64,000 nt of DNA from Candidatus Thiodiazotropha endolucinida (GTDB taxonomy: Bacteria; Pseudomonadota; Gammaproteobacteria; Chromatiales; Chromatiaceae). The DNA is taken from NCBI RefSeq assembly GCF_001715975.1, contig NZ_MARB01000013.1, positions 1-64,000 of the forward strand. Reading direction: 5' to 3'. How positions within the stretch are numbered: position 1 is the stretch's first letter; every line of letters begins with the position of its first letter. Under the pieces are notes generated by a model, which ran no database searches, was not told the DNA's origin, and saw only the letters and a list, made by a program, of their open reading frames with translations. A program made the position numbers and the translations under genes. This document shows positions 57,599 to 64,000 of this stretch, one piece after another.

Positions 57599-58840
57599 TT
57601 ACTGGGCCTTTCTCTCAGCCCACTTGGCCGCTTCCTCATCCCAGTCGTCGCTACGGAAGTAAGGATTCATACGCGGACGCTCGATCATGTTGGGGTCGAT
57701 CTCGAGGCCGACACCTTCCAGAAAGTTGACCAAGCCGATACGCTCGATCATCTCACCGGTACGCTCGTGCTCGAGGGCGTTTTCGGCGAAGAAGTCGAGG
57801 ATCTCTGTCGCCAACTCTTCCAACCACTCGAAATCCTCATCGGTCTCCAGCTTGTGGAAAGGCACGATCACGGTACCCATCAGATCGCCGATCTTAAGGG
57901 TTCGCTTACCGCCACAGAGCAGGGTAATACCCTTATCGTCACCGGGAGAGAGTGCCTTGTTCATCACGTTGATGCAGTGCATGCAACGGACACAGGAAGG
58001 ATTGTCGACCGCCAGGGTATCGTCGTCATTCAGGGACAGGGCCTTGGTCGGGCAACGGGTGATGACATTGTCGATAACATACTTGCGGCCTTTATCAGCG
58101 ACGAAGTTCTTGACCTCGTCCTGGTCGACCTTCATATCGTCACGCCAGGTACCAATGGTAGCCAGGTCGGCGCGCTGCACGGAGTTCATGCAGTCGTTGG
58201 GACAACCTGAAACCTTGTATTTAAACTTGTAGGGCAGCGCGGGACGATGCATGTCATCGAGGGCGTTGTTGACCAGCATACGCATGGTACGGCCTTCATC
58301 GAAACATGAATTCTCACAGCGAGCGGCACCGACACAGGACATACCGGTACGTACAGCCGGACCGGCACCACCAAGATCGAAGCCCATCTCGTTAATCTCG
58401 TCAAATGCGGGCTGAACGTTGTCGGTGGTGCAACCCTGGAACATGATATCACCGGACTGGCCATGGAATGCGATCAGACCGGATCCGTACTTCTCCCAGA
58501 TGTCACAGAATTTGCGGATGGTGTTGGTGTCATAGTGCATGCCTGGAGGTGGCATGACGCGAAGAGTGTGGAACTCGGCTGCCGCAGGGAACAATGCTTT
58601 TCCGTCGTCACCCTTGAGTTCGGTAAAGCGGGGGATGATACCGCCACCATAACCGATCACGCCAACGGTACCGCCTTTCCAGTAACCCTTGCGTGTCTCG
58701 TATGAGGTCTCGAGCTGACCCAGCAGGTCAACCATCATGTCGTTATCGTTGGCGAGACGCTTGAGGCCGGTGACAAACGAGGGCCAGGGGCCGCTCTCCA
58801 GCTGGTCAAGCATGGGGGTATCATGCATCTGTTTTGCCAT
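57599..58840 (-). CDS. dsrA: Dissimilatory sulfite reductase alpha subunit
   Basis: A 413-aa sirohaem/Fe-S protein, the first gene of the operon. It has the cysteine motifs CVGAARCENSC and SGCPNDC for the sirohaem-linked cluster and the ferredoxin motif CVRCMHC near residue 283. The ATG at 58840 has GGGAGAAAG upstream, and the longer frame to 58948 is not used. Together with DsrB it oxidises DsrC-bound sulfur to sulfite. Confidence 0.97.
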   Translation of the reverse strand: MAKQMHDTPMLDQLESGPWPSFVTGLKRLANDNDMMVDLLGQLETSYETRKGYWKGGTVGVIGYGGGIIPRFTELKGDDGKALFPAAAEFHTLRVMPPPGMHYDTNTIRKFCDIWEKYGSGLIAFHGQSGDIMFQGCTTDNVQPAFDEINEMGFDLGGAGPAVRTGMSCVGAARCENSCFDEGRTMRMLVNNALDDMHRPALPYKFKYKVSGCPNDCMNSVQRADLATIGTWRDDMKVDQDEVKNFVADKGRKYVIDNVITRCPTKALSLNDDDTLAVDNPSCVRCMHCINVMNKALSPGDDKGITLLCGGKRTLKIGDLMGTVIVPFHKLETDEDFEWLEELATEILDFFAENALEHERTGEMIERIGLVNFLEGVGLEIDPNMIERPRMNPYFRSDDWDEEAAKWAERKAQ

Positions 58841-59324
58841 CACTCTTTCTCCCAATGGTCGTTTGTTCAGGTCTTTTTGCTGAATCTTCGCCTGATGTTC
58901 AAGCTGCGCCAAACACCTTGGCATAGAAAAACGGCTACAAACCTGCAATCCAAAACCGCGCTACAGGCAACAGGCCTGTTTCTACTGGTGCGAAATTTTA
59001 GGGATGTCTAATGCAGACCAATATCCTTCCGATGGGAGGGAAAGAGATATTTATGACTATCCCATTTGGGATATATTTTCATGAATTTTGGGGTAAAAAG
59101 GGGTCAAATATGGCACAAAATACAAAGTAATAACAATATGTTAAAGTCTTTAATTCATTTCTAATATTCAAAACACTCCCTTACTTTCATAAGGGTAGGT
59201 TTTACCGATAAACTTGGTCAGAAGAGCCTTGATCGAGCATCCCGCATGATGTTCAATATCAATACCTGAGTATTTTACTGCGTTTTGCTACGGCAATCGC
59301 CAGACCGCAGGGACAAAGTCAAAA
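58841..59324. other. Divergent promoter region between dsrA and the Cas6/DsrC-like unit
   Basis: 484 bp, AT-rich in its middle (59040-59170). It holds the palindrome at 59058-59073. On the minus strand TTGACC occurs about 50 bp upstream of the palindrome as a possible -35 box. The interval is shared by both units, so common regulation is plausible. Confidence 0.55.
59058..59073. promoter_or_regulatory. Perfect 16-bp palindrome TATCCCATTTGGGATA
   Basis: A 7-bp dyad with a 2-bp centre located 218 nt before dsrA and 252 nt before the small gene at 59325. It is a good candidate operator for a dimeric repressor or activator of the divergent pair; the cognate factor is unknown. Confidence 0.5.
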
Positions 59325-59501
59325 ATGCTGTATTTGAGTGAATTAATGATGCAACACCCAGAGGTCGACAGCTTCGATAGACTGCTGGAGGTGGTGAAGG
59401 AACGGTCGAAGACTGAGATGTTTTTTCGTATCGATGTCAAACCCCCTTTTTCCGACACCCCCGACAATTGGGAAGACCGCCTGGAAGCGACTTTCACCTG
59501 A
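59325..59501 (+). CDS. Small hypothetical protein, 58 aa, first gene of the dsr-divergent unit
   Basis: A short frame that begins MLYLSELMMQHPEVDSFDRL and ends with the well-ordered block FRIDVKPPFSDTPDNWEDRLE. The codon pattern is good and the stop codon (59499-59501) lies 4 bp before the GTG of the next gene. No family is recognised. The start could also be one of two ATGs 21-24 nt further in. It is likely translated with the next three genes. Confidence 0.65.
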   Translation: MLYLSELMMQHPEVDSFDRLLEVVKERSKTEMFFRIDVKPPFSDTPDNWEDRLEATFT

Positions 59502-59505
59502 GGTC

Positions 59506-60276
59506 GTGACAGAGACATTCAGGGTCAGTCAACAGGCCCCGGCAACAACTGAGAAGATTATTGTGAAGTACCTGGAATCTGAAGCCTTTATCGGTGACAA
59601 CGAGAGTTCGGAAGATGCGATAAAATCAAGCAAGCTGCTGCAGCTCAAACTCGATGAGAAGCGTGAAGAGCTGTCTGCCCTGTCTGATGATGTCCCCAAT
59701 GACAAGCGTCTTGAACTACAGCTCGAATCCGCCTATATCCTTCTCGACCTGGACAGGCGACAGGAGGCCGGGCAGATCGGTAAAGCTGTACTGGATCAAG
59801 CACTCGACGAGGAGTTGTGGCTAAGGGCCGTTGAAGCCTGCGACATCCTCTACCAGTCGGAGCAGACGAAGTCGATCAAGGCGCTGGCCCACGGAATCTG
59901 GCTAGGTGTGACATTCCCCATTGACCCCGAGCTAAGCGTGGCCATGCTGCAACATCTCATCGATGAGACCCCCGACAAATCAGACGGTGCGGCAGTGGCT
60001 GCGGTGACCGCCTGTTACGTGGTCGATATCCGTGCCGAGGGACAGGAGCGTGAGGATCTCAAGTTCTTCACCAACCAGTTGCTTGGCCAGGTCGCCAGGC
60101 GCCACAGTCAAGTGGAAGAGCAGGAGATCTTCGATTTCTGGGTCGAGCGCATGGAATTGAACGATCCGGGCAAGTTTCTACCCAGGTTGGCCAAGGTACT
60201 CGAAGTCATCATTGATGGAGACTGGTGGTTCGACAGGGATGCCCTGCGGGCGAAAATCCCAGCCGACGAGGTTTGA
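59506..60276 (+). CDS. Helical hypothetical protein, 256 aa, second gene of the dsr-divergent unit
   Basis: A soluble, acidic, mainly helical protein with TPR-like patterning (LQLESAYILLDLDRRQEAGQIGKAV and LWLRAVEACDILYQSEQTKS). No catalytic motif. The GTG at 59506 directly follows the stop of the small gene, and its GAGG lies over that stop; a longer frame to 59434 lies inside the small gene in another register. It is 4 bp upstream of the Cas6-like gene. Possible role: scaffold for the Cas6-like or DsrC-like partner. Confidence 0.72.
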   Translation: MTETFRVSQQAPATTEKIIVKYLESEAFIGDNESSEDAIKSSKLLQLKLDEKREELSALSDDVPNDKRLELQLESAYILLDLDRRQEAGQIGKAVLDQALDEELWLRAVEACDILYQSEQTKSIKALAHGIWLGVTFPIDPELSVAMLQHLIDETPDKSDGAAVAAVTACYVVDIRAEGQEREDLKFFTNQLLGQVARRHSQVEEQEIFDFWVERMELNDPGKFLPRLAKVLEVIIDGDWWFDRDALRAKIPADEV

Positions 60277-60280
60277 TTAA

Positions 60281-60949
60281 ATGAACGCGACCTTCTGGCA
60301 GGAAGAACAGGATGAAGAGCAGTTTGTGGTACCGGATAATGTGGTCGATCTGATATTCAGGATCAAATGCCCCTCTCTGCCCGTCGACCATGCCTGGTCC
60401 CTCTCCGATGAGATACATAGAGAACTGCCCTGGTTTCCCCTGGAGCCGCAAGCCGGTCTCCACCTGATTTACGGCGCCGACTCAGGCAATGGCTGGGTAA
60501 GGCCCAGCGATGGTGGCGAAACCCTCTATCTCTCTCGTCGCACACCTCTGATCCTGAGACTGCCAAAAGAGAGACTCGACGAAGCCACCAAACTCAGTGG
60601 TAAAACCCTGGACATCGATGGATTTGCAATGGAGATCGGCAAGTCGCACACCCGGTTTCTCGCTATGACCACAACGCTCTACTGCCGTTACCTGGCCTGT
60701 GAGACCGGTCAGAGCGAGGATGAGTTTGTTCAGTCTGCGGTCGAGTCATTGCAGTCTCTCAACCTGCGTTTTAAAAAGGTACTGTGCGGTAAAGGCACCC
60801 TGTTCACCACCCCACAGGCACCACTCCTTACCCGTAGCCTGATGGTCGCCGGATTATCCCTGGACGATGCGGTCACATTACAGGAGTACGGTATCGGCCC
60901 TCATCGAATTCGCGGCTTTGGCTTGTTTGTACCACACAAGACTGTATAA
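60281..60949 (+). CDS. Orphan Cas6/Cmx6-like protein
   Basis: A 222-aa protein resembling the 'type I-MYXAN CRISPR-associated protein Cas6/Cmx6' family. Visible family-like features are VVDLIFRIKCPSLPVDHAW near the N-terminus with a candidate catalytic H37, the LILRLPKERLDEATKLSGKTLDIDG block (about 90-114) and a C-terminal glycine-rich loop GIGPHRIRGFGLFVPHK (204-220). Known members cut CRISPR repeat RNA. There is no other cas gene or array in the window. The neighbours are a helical protein (4 bp upstream) and a DsrC-like protein (82 bp downstream), divergent from dsrA. The family call rests on motif memory. Confidence 0.7.
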   Translation: MNATFWQEEQDEEQFVVPDNVVDLIFRIKCPSLPVDHAWSLSDEIHRELPWFPLEPQAGLHLIYGADSGNGWVRPSDGGETLYLSRRTPLILRLPKERLDEATKLSGKTLDIDGFAMEIGKSHTRFLAMTTTLYCRYLACETGQSEDEFVQSAVESLQSLNLRFKKVLCGKGTLFTTPQAPLLTRSLMVAGLSLDDAVTLQEYGIGPHRIRGFGLFVPHKTV

Positions 60950-61031
60950 GATACCGCGCCTATAACCGAATAAATTCCAAAATAGACGGGGAAATGACCC
61001 CGCCGTTGTATCTGTTTGTAAGGAGAGATCA

Positions 61032-61376
61032 ATGTCTTATGAAGTAAACGGTAAAACCATTGAGGCCGACGCCAACGGCTACCTGGTCGATCACACTGAA
61101 TGGAGCGAGGATGTGGCCAAGGCCATCGCTGAGAGCGAAGGCATCAATCTGAGCGAAAAGGCTTGGGAAATCATCAACTTTCTGCGCGACGAATATTTCA
61201 ATAACAATGGCAACCAGCCCAACGAGCGCAATATGGTCAAACACTTCAAGGGTGTGTGGACCGACGAGGGCAAAGTGGATGCAAAATCCCTCTACATTCA
61301 CTTCCCCAAGGGACCGGCGAAACAGGCAAGCAAAATCGCCGGTCTGCCCGAGACCAAGCGCAAGGGTGGTTACTGA
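61032..61376 (+). CDS. DsrC/TusE-family protein lacking both redox cysteines
   Basis: A 114-aa homologue of DsrC with the family blocks YEVNGKTIEADANGYLVDHTEW and AWEIINFLRDEYF. At the C-terminus AKQASKIAGLPETKRKGGY replaces the two cysteines: the CysB position is S100 and CysA is absent. It cannot carry a persulfide or form the trisulfide. Cysteine-free DsrC relatives are thought to be regulatory. A strong TAAGGAG site precedes its ATG. It closes the unit with the Cas6-like gene. Confidence 0.88.
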   Translation: MSYEVNGKTIEADANGYLVDHTEWSEDVAKAIAESEGINLSEKAWEIINFLRDEYFNNNGNQPNERNMVKHFKGVWTDEGKVDAKSLYIHFPKGPAKQASKIAGLPETKRKGGY

Positions 61377-61919
61377 TTGAATATGATGCGAAACGACTGA
61401 CGTCGTTACTTTCCAAACAAGGCAGCCGTACCCTGGGTGGATTCTGCAGGGTACGGTCGTGTCATTCTGATATATTCCCCATATACGCCATTGGGTCCTC
61501 TTATAGTTGCTCATCCTCAACCATACGATGCAGCATGAATCTGAGCTTTACCAGCCCATCCGCATAAAACAACAACACTCACTGCAGATGCACCCGGTTA
61601 ACGATTATCATTCCATGCACTTCGATGTTTGGATAAACCCACAGTTCGAGATCGTCACCTCCACTCGATTTCTACGTAGACAGGCCTTCTAAACAATTCT
61701 GAGATATCTGTATCACTCGATATGGTGTAGGGACAGATCGTATCTCAAGGGTGATCAGTATCTATTATTGAGACAGATCTTTCGGTTGGGATTACAGGCA
61801 ACCGCCGCCCTCTCCGTTCTGACTGTGCATTCATAAATTGTTATATATCTGTGACGATAGCTAGACATCTACGCTTTACGCTCAATATAACTATTTGGAA
61901 CAGTCCCTTGGAGTGGGTC
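61377..61919. other. Intergenic region after the DsrC-like gene (about 540 bp)
   Basis: Holds the hairpin at 61426-61456 and the promoter side of the ECF sigma gene. A frame at 61531-61692 (54 codons) lacks a ribosome site and family features and is not called. Otherwise nothing distinct was seen. Confidence 0.45.
61426..61456 (+). terminator. Possible weak terminator hairpin after the DsrC-like gene
   Basis: CCGTACCCTG and CAGGGTACGG form a 10-bp stem with an 11-nt loop, 50 nt after the stop. No T-run follows, so termination would be weak or factor-dependent. Confidence 0.4.
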
Positions 61920-62504
61920 ATGTCAAGCGTAAACGAAAAGCATCCAAAATATAATAATCAGAGAAATCAAGAACTAAAAGAACTTCTAGCTGCTTGTGCG
62001 CTGAATGATCGGAGTGCGTTCGCCCGTCTATATCAACTCACGTCGCCAAAACTGTACGGTGTTGTACTGCATATCCTGAACAGAGAGGCGACTGCGCAAG
62101 AGTGCCTGCAGGATACTTATATCAAGATCTGGAACAACGCGGAAAGTTATCGGACCCACCTGGCGGCACCGATGACCTGGATGACGACAATTGCTCGTAA
62201 CCAGGCGCTTGATCATCTACGGCGATGTCAGCGAGAGGTGATGGAGTCTGATGGCTATAGCTTCATAGAACAGATAGACACACAGCCTCTACCGTTGGAA
62301 TTTTGTTCACATAGCAAAGAGAAAACCCAACTTATGGCCTGCTTGGATCAACTGAATGAAAACCAGCGACAGATGATCAGTCTGGCCTATTTCAGAGGCC
62401 TCACACACAGTGAACTTGCCAGCCGGACCAATACACCGATAGGTACTGTCAAGACACAGATTCGCAGAGGCCTGGAACAACTGAGGGGGTGCCTGGAAAC
62501 ATGA
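61920..62504 (+). CDS. ECF-type RNA polymerase sigma factor
   Basis: A 194-aa sigma-70 family group 4 factor: region 2 (FARLYQLTSPKLYGVVLHIL, then EECLQDTYIKIWNNAESYR-type block) and region 4 with the HTH LTHSELASRTNTPIGTVKTQIRRGLEQLR. The ATG at 61920 has GGAG upstream; a longer frame begins at 61851. There is no anti-sigma gene directly downstream, as the next gene is on the other strand. The signal it responds to is unknown. Confidence 0.9.
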   Translation: MSSVNEKHPKYNNQRNQELKELLAACALNDRSAFARLYQLTSPKLYGVVLHILNREATAQECLQDTYIKIWNNAESYRTHLAAPMTWMTTIARNQALDHLRRCQREVMESDGYSFIEQIDTQPLPLEFCSHSKEKTQLMACLDQLNENQRQMISLAYFRGLTHSELASRTNTPIGTVKTQIRRGLEQLRGCLET

Positions 62505-62536
62505 CTTCGGGTGTGAACACCACACTCTGGCTGCAA

Positions 62537-63211
62537 CTACTCATCCCCCCACATCCGCAACAGATTTGCATAGGACTTGTCCACCAAACCGGTGCTCTCT
62601 GTGTCCGACGCCGTTGCCAACAGATGCTCCCTGGCTTGATCCAGTTCATACAACAGCTCGCGTTGCGCCGGATCCCGCACGTAACTTTGAATCCAAGCCA
62701 GCGCCACCAAGCGTTCTCCCTTGGTCACCTCAGCGACATGGTGCAGACTCGATGAGGGATAGATCACCGCACTGCCCGCAGGTAACTTTACCCGTTTCTC
62801 TCCAAATGTGGTGCGCACCACCAACTCCCCACCCTCATAGGTCTCGGGTTCGCGCAGGAAGATTGTCATTGAGACGTCGCTGCGAAAGCGTTGTCCGCTG
62901 AGCCCCATCAACGGGTCATCCACATGGTCGCCATAGGTCATGCCCGGTTGGTAGCGGGCGAAAATCGGATCTGCCATGCGGTATGGCAGGACCGCAGAAC
63001 GAAAGGTCTCATTATTCGCCATGGCACTGGTGAGTATTCGGATCAGCAGCTCCATCTGCCTTGGCTCACCCTTCAACTCCTGGTTGTTTTTCACCCGCTG
63101 TGCCGCTTTACCTGCAGTCAACTTACCATCGACGAATTCCGCCTGCGCCAATATTTGATCGATCTTGTCCAACTGCGCCTGCTGTAAAAGATCATCGATT
63201 TCCACCAGCAT
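62537..63211 (-). CDS. PKHD-type 2OG-Fe(II) dioxygenase (PiuC/YbiX-like)
   Basis: A 224-aa protein with the iron-binding HxD motif (H96, D98 in GDHVDDP) and the distal His (157/158) and Arg 167 in SLHHVAEVTKGERLVALAW that bind iron and 2-oxoglutarate. This is the PiuC/YbiX group, often linked to iron uptake systems. The ATG at 63211 gives the family-like start MLVEIDDLL. It is 10 bp downstream of the receiver-like gene. Confidence 0.9.
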   Translation of the reverse strand: MLVEIDDLLQQAQLDKIDQILAQAEFVDGKLTAGKAAQRVKNNQELKGEPRQMELLIRILTSAMANNETFRSAVLPYRMADPIFARYQPGMTYGDHVDDPLMGLSGQRFRSDVSMTIFLREPETYEGGELVVRTTFGEKRVKLPAGSAVIYPSSSLHHVAEVTKGERLVALAWIQSYVRDPAQRELLYELDQAREHLLATASDTESTGLVDKSYANLLRMWGDE

Positions 63212-63221
63212 CCGCTTCTCC

Positions 63222-63596
63222 TTACAGATTCTCCAACACGGCCTGCATGCCTGACTCATTGAGGGGGAAGGTTAAAACAGCATGCACAGGATAGCGTTGT
63301 TTCACTTTCTCTAAATTATCCAGGTGCTTTTTATCCAACAACACGATCACCTTCGCATTCGCCTGATAACGCTGAAGCGTGGCGAGCAGGGATTCTAGAT
63401 TACTGAGTCGATCGCGAAATTGAGGATCGGCATAAAACTCCGCCACAACAACGCTGGGTCTGTGCCGCTTCAGCCATGCCTGCGCCTTGCGAACCGAATT
63501 CACCATCTCCACTCGATAGCCATAGCGTTGATAGAGAGGCACCAAGTTTGGATATCCTCCAAGCTCGACCAATGCAAGTAATTCCCGATCATCCAT
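63222..63596 (-). CDS. Small receiver-like hypothetical protein, 124 aa
   Basis: A soluble alpha/beta protein with VVVAEFYADPQFRD and AKVIVLLDKKHLDNLEKVKQRY blocks that recall a CheY-like or NTP-binding fold, but no phospho-acceptor Asp pattern is clear. The start at 63596 is chosen because the longer frame has a short basic extension. It is directly upstream of the dioxygenase gene in the same direction. Function unknown. Confidence 0.65.
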   Translation of the reverse strand: MDDRELLALVELGGYPNLVPLYQRYGYRVEMVNSVRKAQAWLKRHRPSVVVAEFYADPQFRDRLSNLESLLATLQRYQANAKVIVLLDKKHLDNLEKVKQRYPVHAVLTFPLNESGMQAVLENL

Positions 63597-63703
63597 ATGC
63601 TTGATTTTACCTCTCTGGAGCCTGATCATAGCTACTGAAGCCCTGATCGAGGCAGAGGCTTCTCAACGGAATCACCAAGTAGTTTTTTTATTTTTACAGG
63701 GTC

Positions 63704-64000
63704 ATGCAACTTAATCTGATTATCGATGACTGGTCAATGGACCTGAAGATCCCCGATGGTTATCTTGAAGCCATGCGCACCTCCTTCGACAACATGGATA
63801 AAGACATGGACAGGGGTTGGCAAATTGGCCAAAGATGGGTAAAAAACCCTAATCCAATTCAACGCTGCCAACTGGTCGCCGGTAAGTTGCTGACCGCCCT
63901 GGAAAGCGATAATGAACAACTCGCATTGATGATGGGCGGCTATATCCTGTCCCGAATGCCAAATGTCAAACAGGTTGTCATCGACAATACCGGTGTTCCG
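63704..64000 (+). CDS. Hypothetical protein, N-terminal part, cut by the window edge
   Basis: An open frame of 99 codons running off the end. It begins MQLNLIIDDWSMDLKIPDGY and shows a helical pattern later (QRCQLVAGKLLTALESDNEQ). No family is recognised. An antisense frame is also open here but lacks coding features. The ribosome site CAGGG is close to the ATG. Confidence 0.6.
   Translation, partial: MQLNLIIDDWSMDLKIPDGYLEAMRTSFDNMDKDMDRGWQIGQRWVKNPNPIQRCQLVAGKLLTALESDNEQLALMMGGYILSRMPNVKQVVIDNTGVP

Noticed and set aside
57575-58210. 211-codon open frame on the plus strand
   Set aside because: Antisense to dsrA, with no recognisable domain and no independent ribosome site of quality.
60281-61376. 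CRISPR-Cas locus
   Set aside because: A Cas6-like protein is present, but no direct repeat array with spacers and no Cas1, Cas2, Cas3 or Cascade gene was found anywhere in the window.
61531-61692. 54-codon frame after the DsrC-like gene
   Set aside because: No ribosome site and no recognisable fold; the sequence has an even base pattern. It could be a decayed gene end.

Overview
The window reads as a chromosome segment of a chemotrophic, sulfur-oxidising gammaproteobacterium. Evidence seen directly: a complete oxidative-type dissimilatory sulfite reductase operon in the order dsrABEFHCMKLJOPNRS (44988-58840, minus strand), a stand-alone soxYZ pair, a cbb3 oxidase cluster (ccoNOQP plus ccoG, H, I and S) beside a four-cysteine FNR regulator, and the gammaproteobacterial block surE-pcm-yqaA-nlpD-rpoS. 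By inference the host lies near the Chromatiales / Sedimenticola / lucinid-symbiont type sulfur oxidisers; no rRNA or tRNA gene was recognised that could fix the taxonomy.

Layout. 1-1551: the probable 5' end of a group II intron running off the left edge, a strong terminator, and a secreted beta-helix protein in an AT-rich, gene-poor stretch. 2526-7425: alaC-hom-thrC and an RpfE-type gene (amino acid metabolism). 7717-9677: small conserved and unknown genes. 9718-18332: cbb3 oxidase biogenesis and structural genes, divided into units by clear intrinsic terminators. 18730-23582: fnr, then rpoS, nlpD, yqaA, pcm, surE. 23700-27464: an Smr protein and an unknown / MoxR ATPase / metallopeptidase-like VWA cluster containing a REP-like element. 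27530-31448: a DUF3365-type cytochrome, a BepA-like protease and soxYZ. 31576-36455: a membrane VWA protein with a Glu-Pro repeat, its coiled-coil partner, an LpxL-like acyltransferase and a rhodanese. 36572-43411: a YadGH-type ABC exporter, an orphan ParA ATPase overlapping a CYTH/CHAD protein, and pepN. 43852-44991: grxC, hslR and a Cys-rich protein. 44988-58840: dsr operon. 59325-61376: a four-gene unit divergent from dsrA. 61920-64000: an ECF sigma factor, a 2OG-Fe(II) oxygenase, a small receiver-like protein and a truncated ORF.

How the genes work together. SoxYZ carries sulfur from thiosulfate; stored or carrier-bound sulfur passes through rhodanese/DsrEFH to DsrC, is oxidised by DsrAB, and electrons leave through DsrL and the DsrMKJOP membrane complex. 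The cbb3 oxidase with FNR control suggests respiration at low oxygen.

The most interesting item is the unit divergent from dsrA: a 58-aa protein, a 256-aa helical protein, a protein resembling the Cas6/Cmx6 CRISPR endoribonuclease family although no other cas gene or array is visible here, and a DsrC homologue that has lost both redox cysteines. Its position suggests a Dsr-linked regulatory or RNA-processing module rather than CRISPR immunity. A second candidate is the ParA-CHAD pair, which could position polyphosphate granules.
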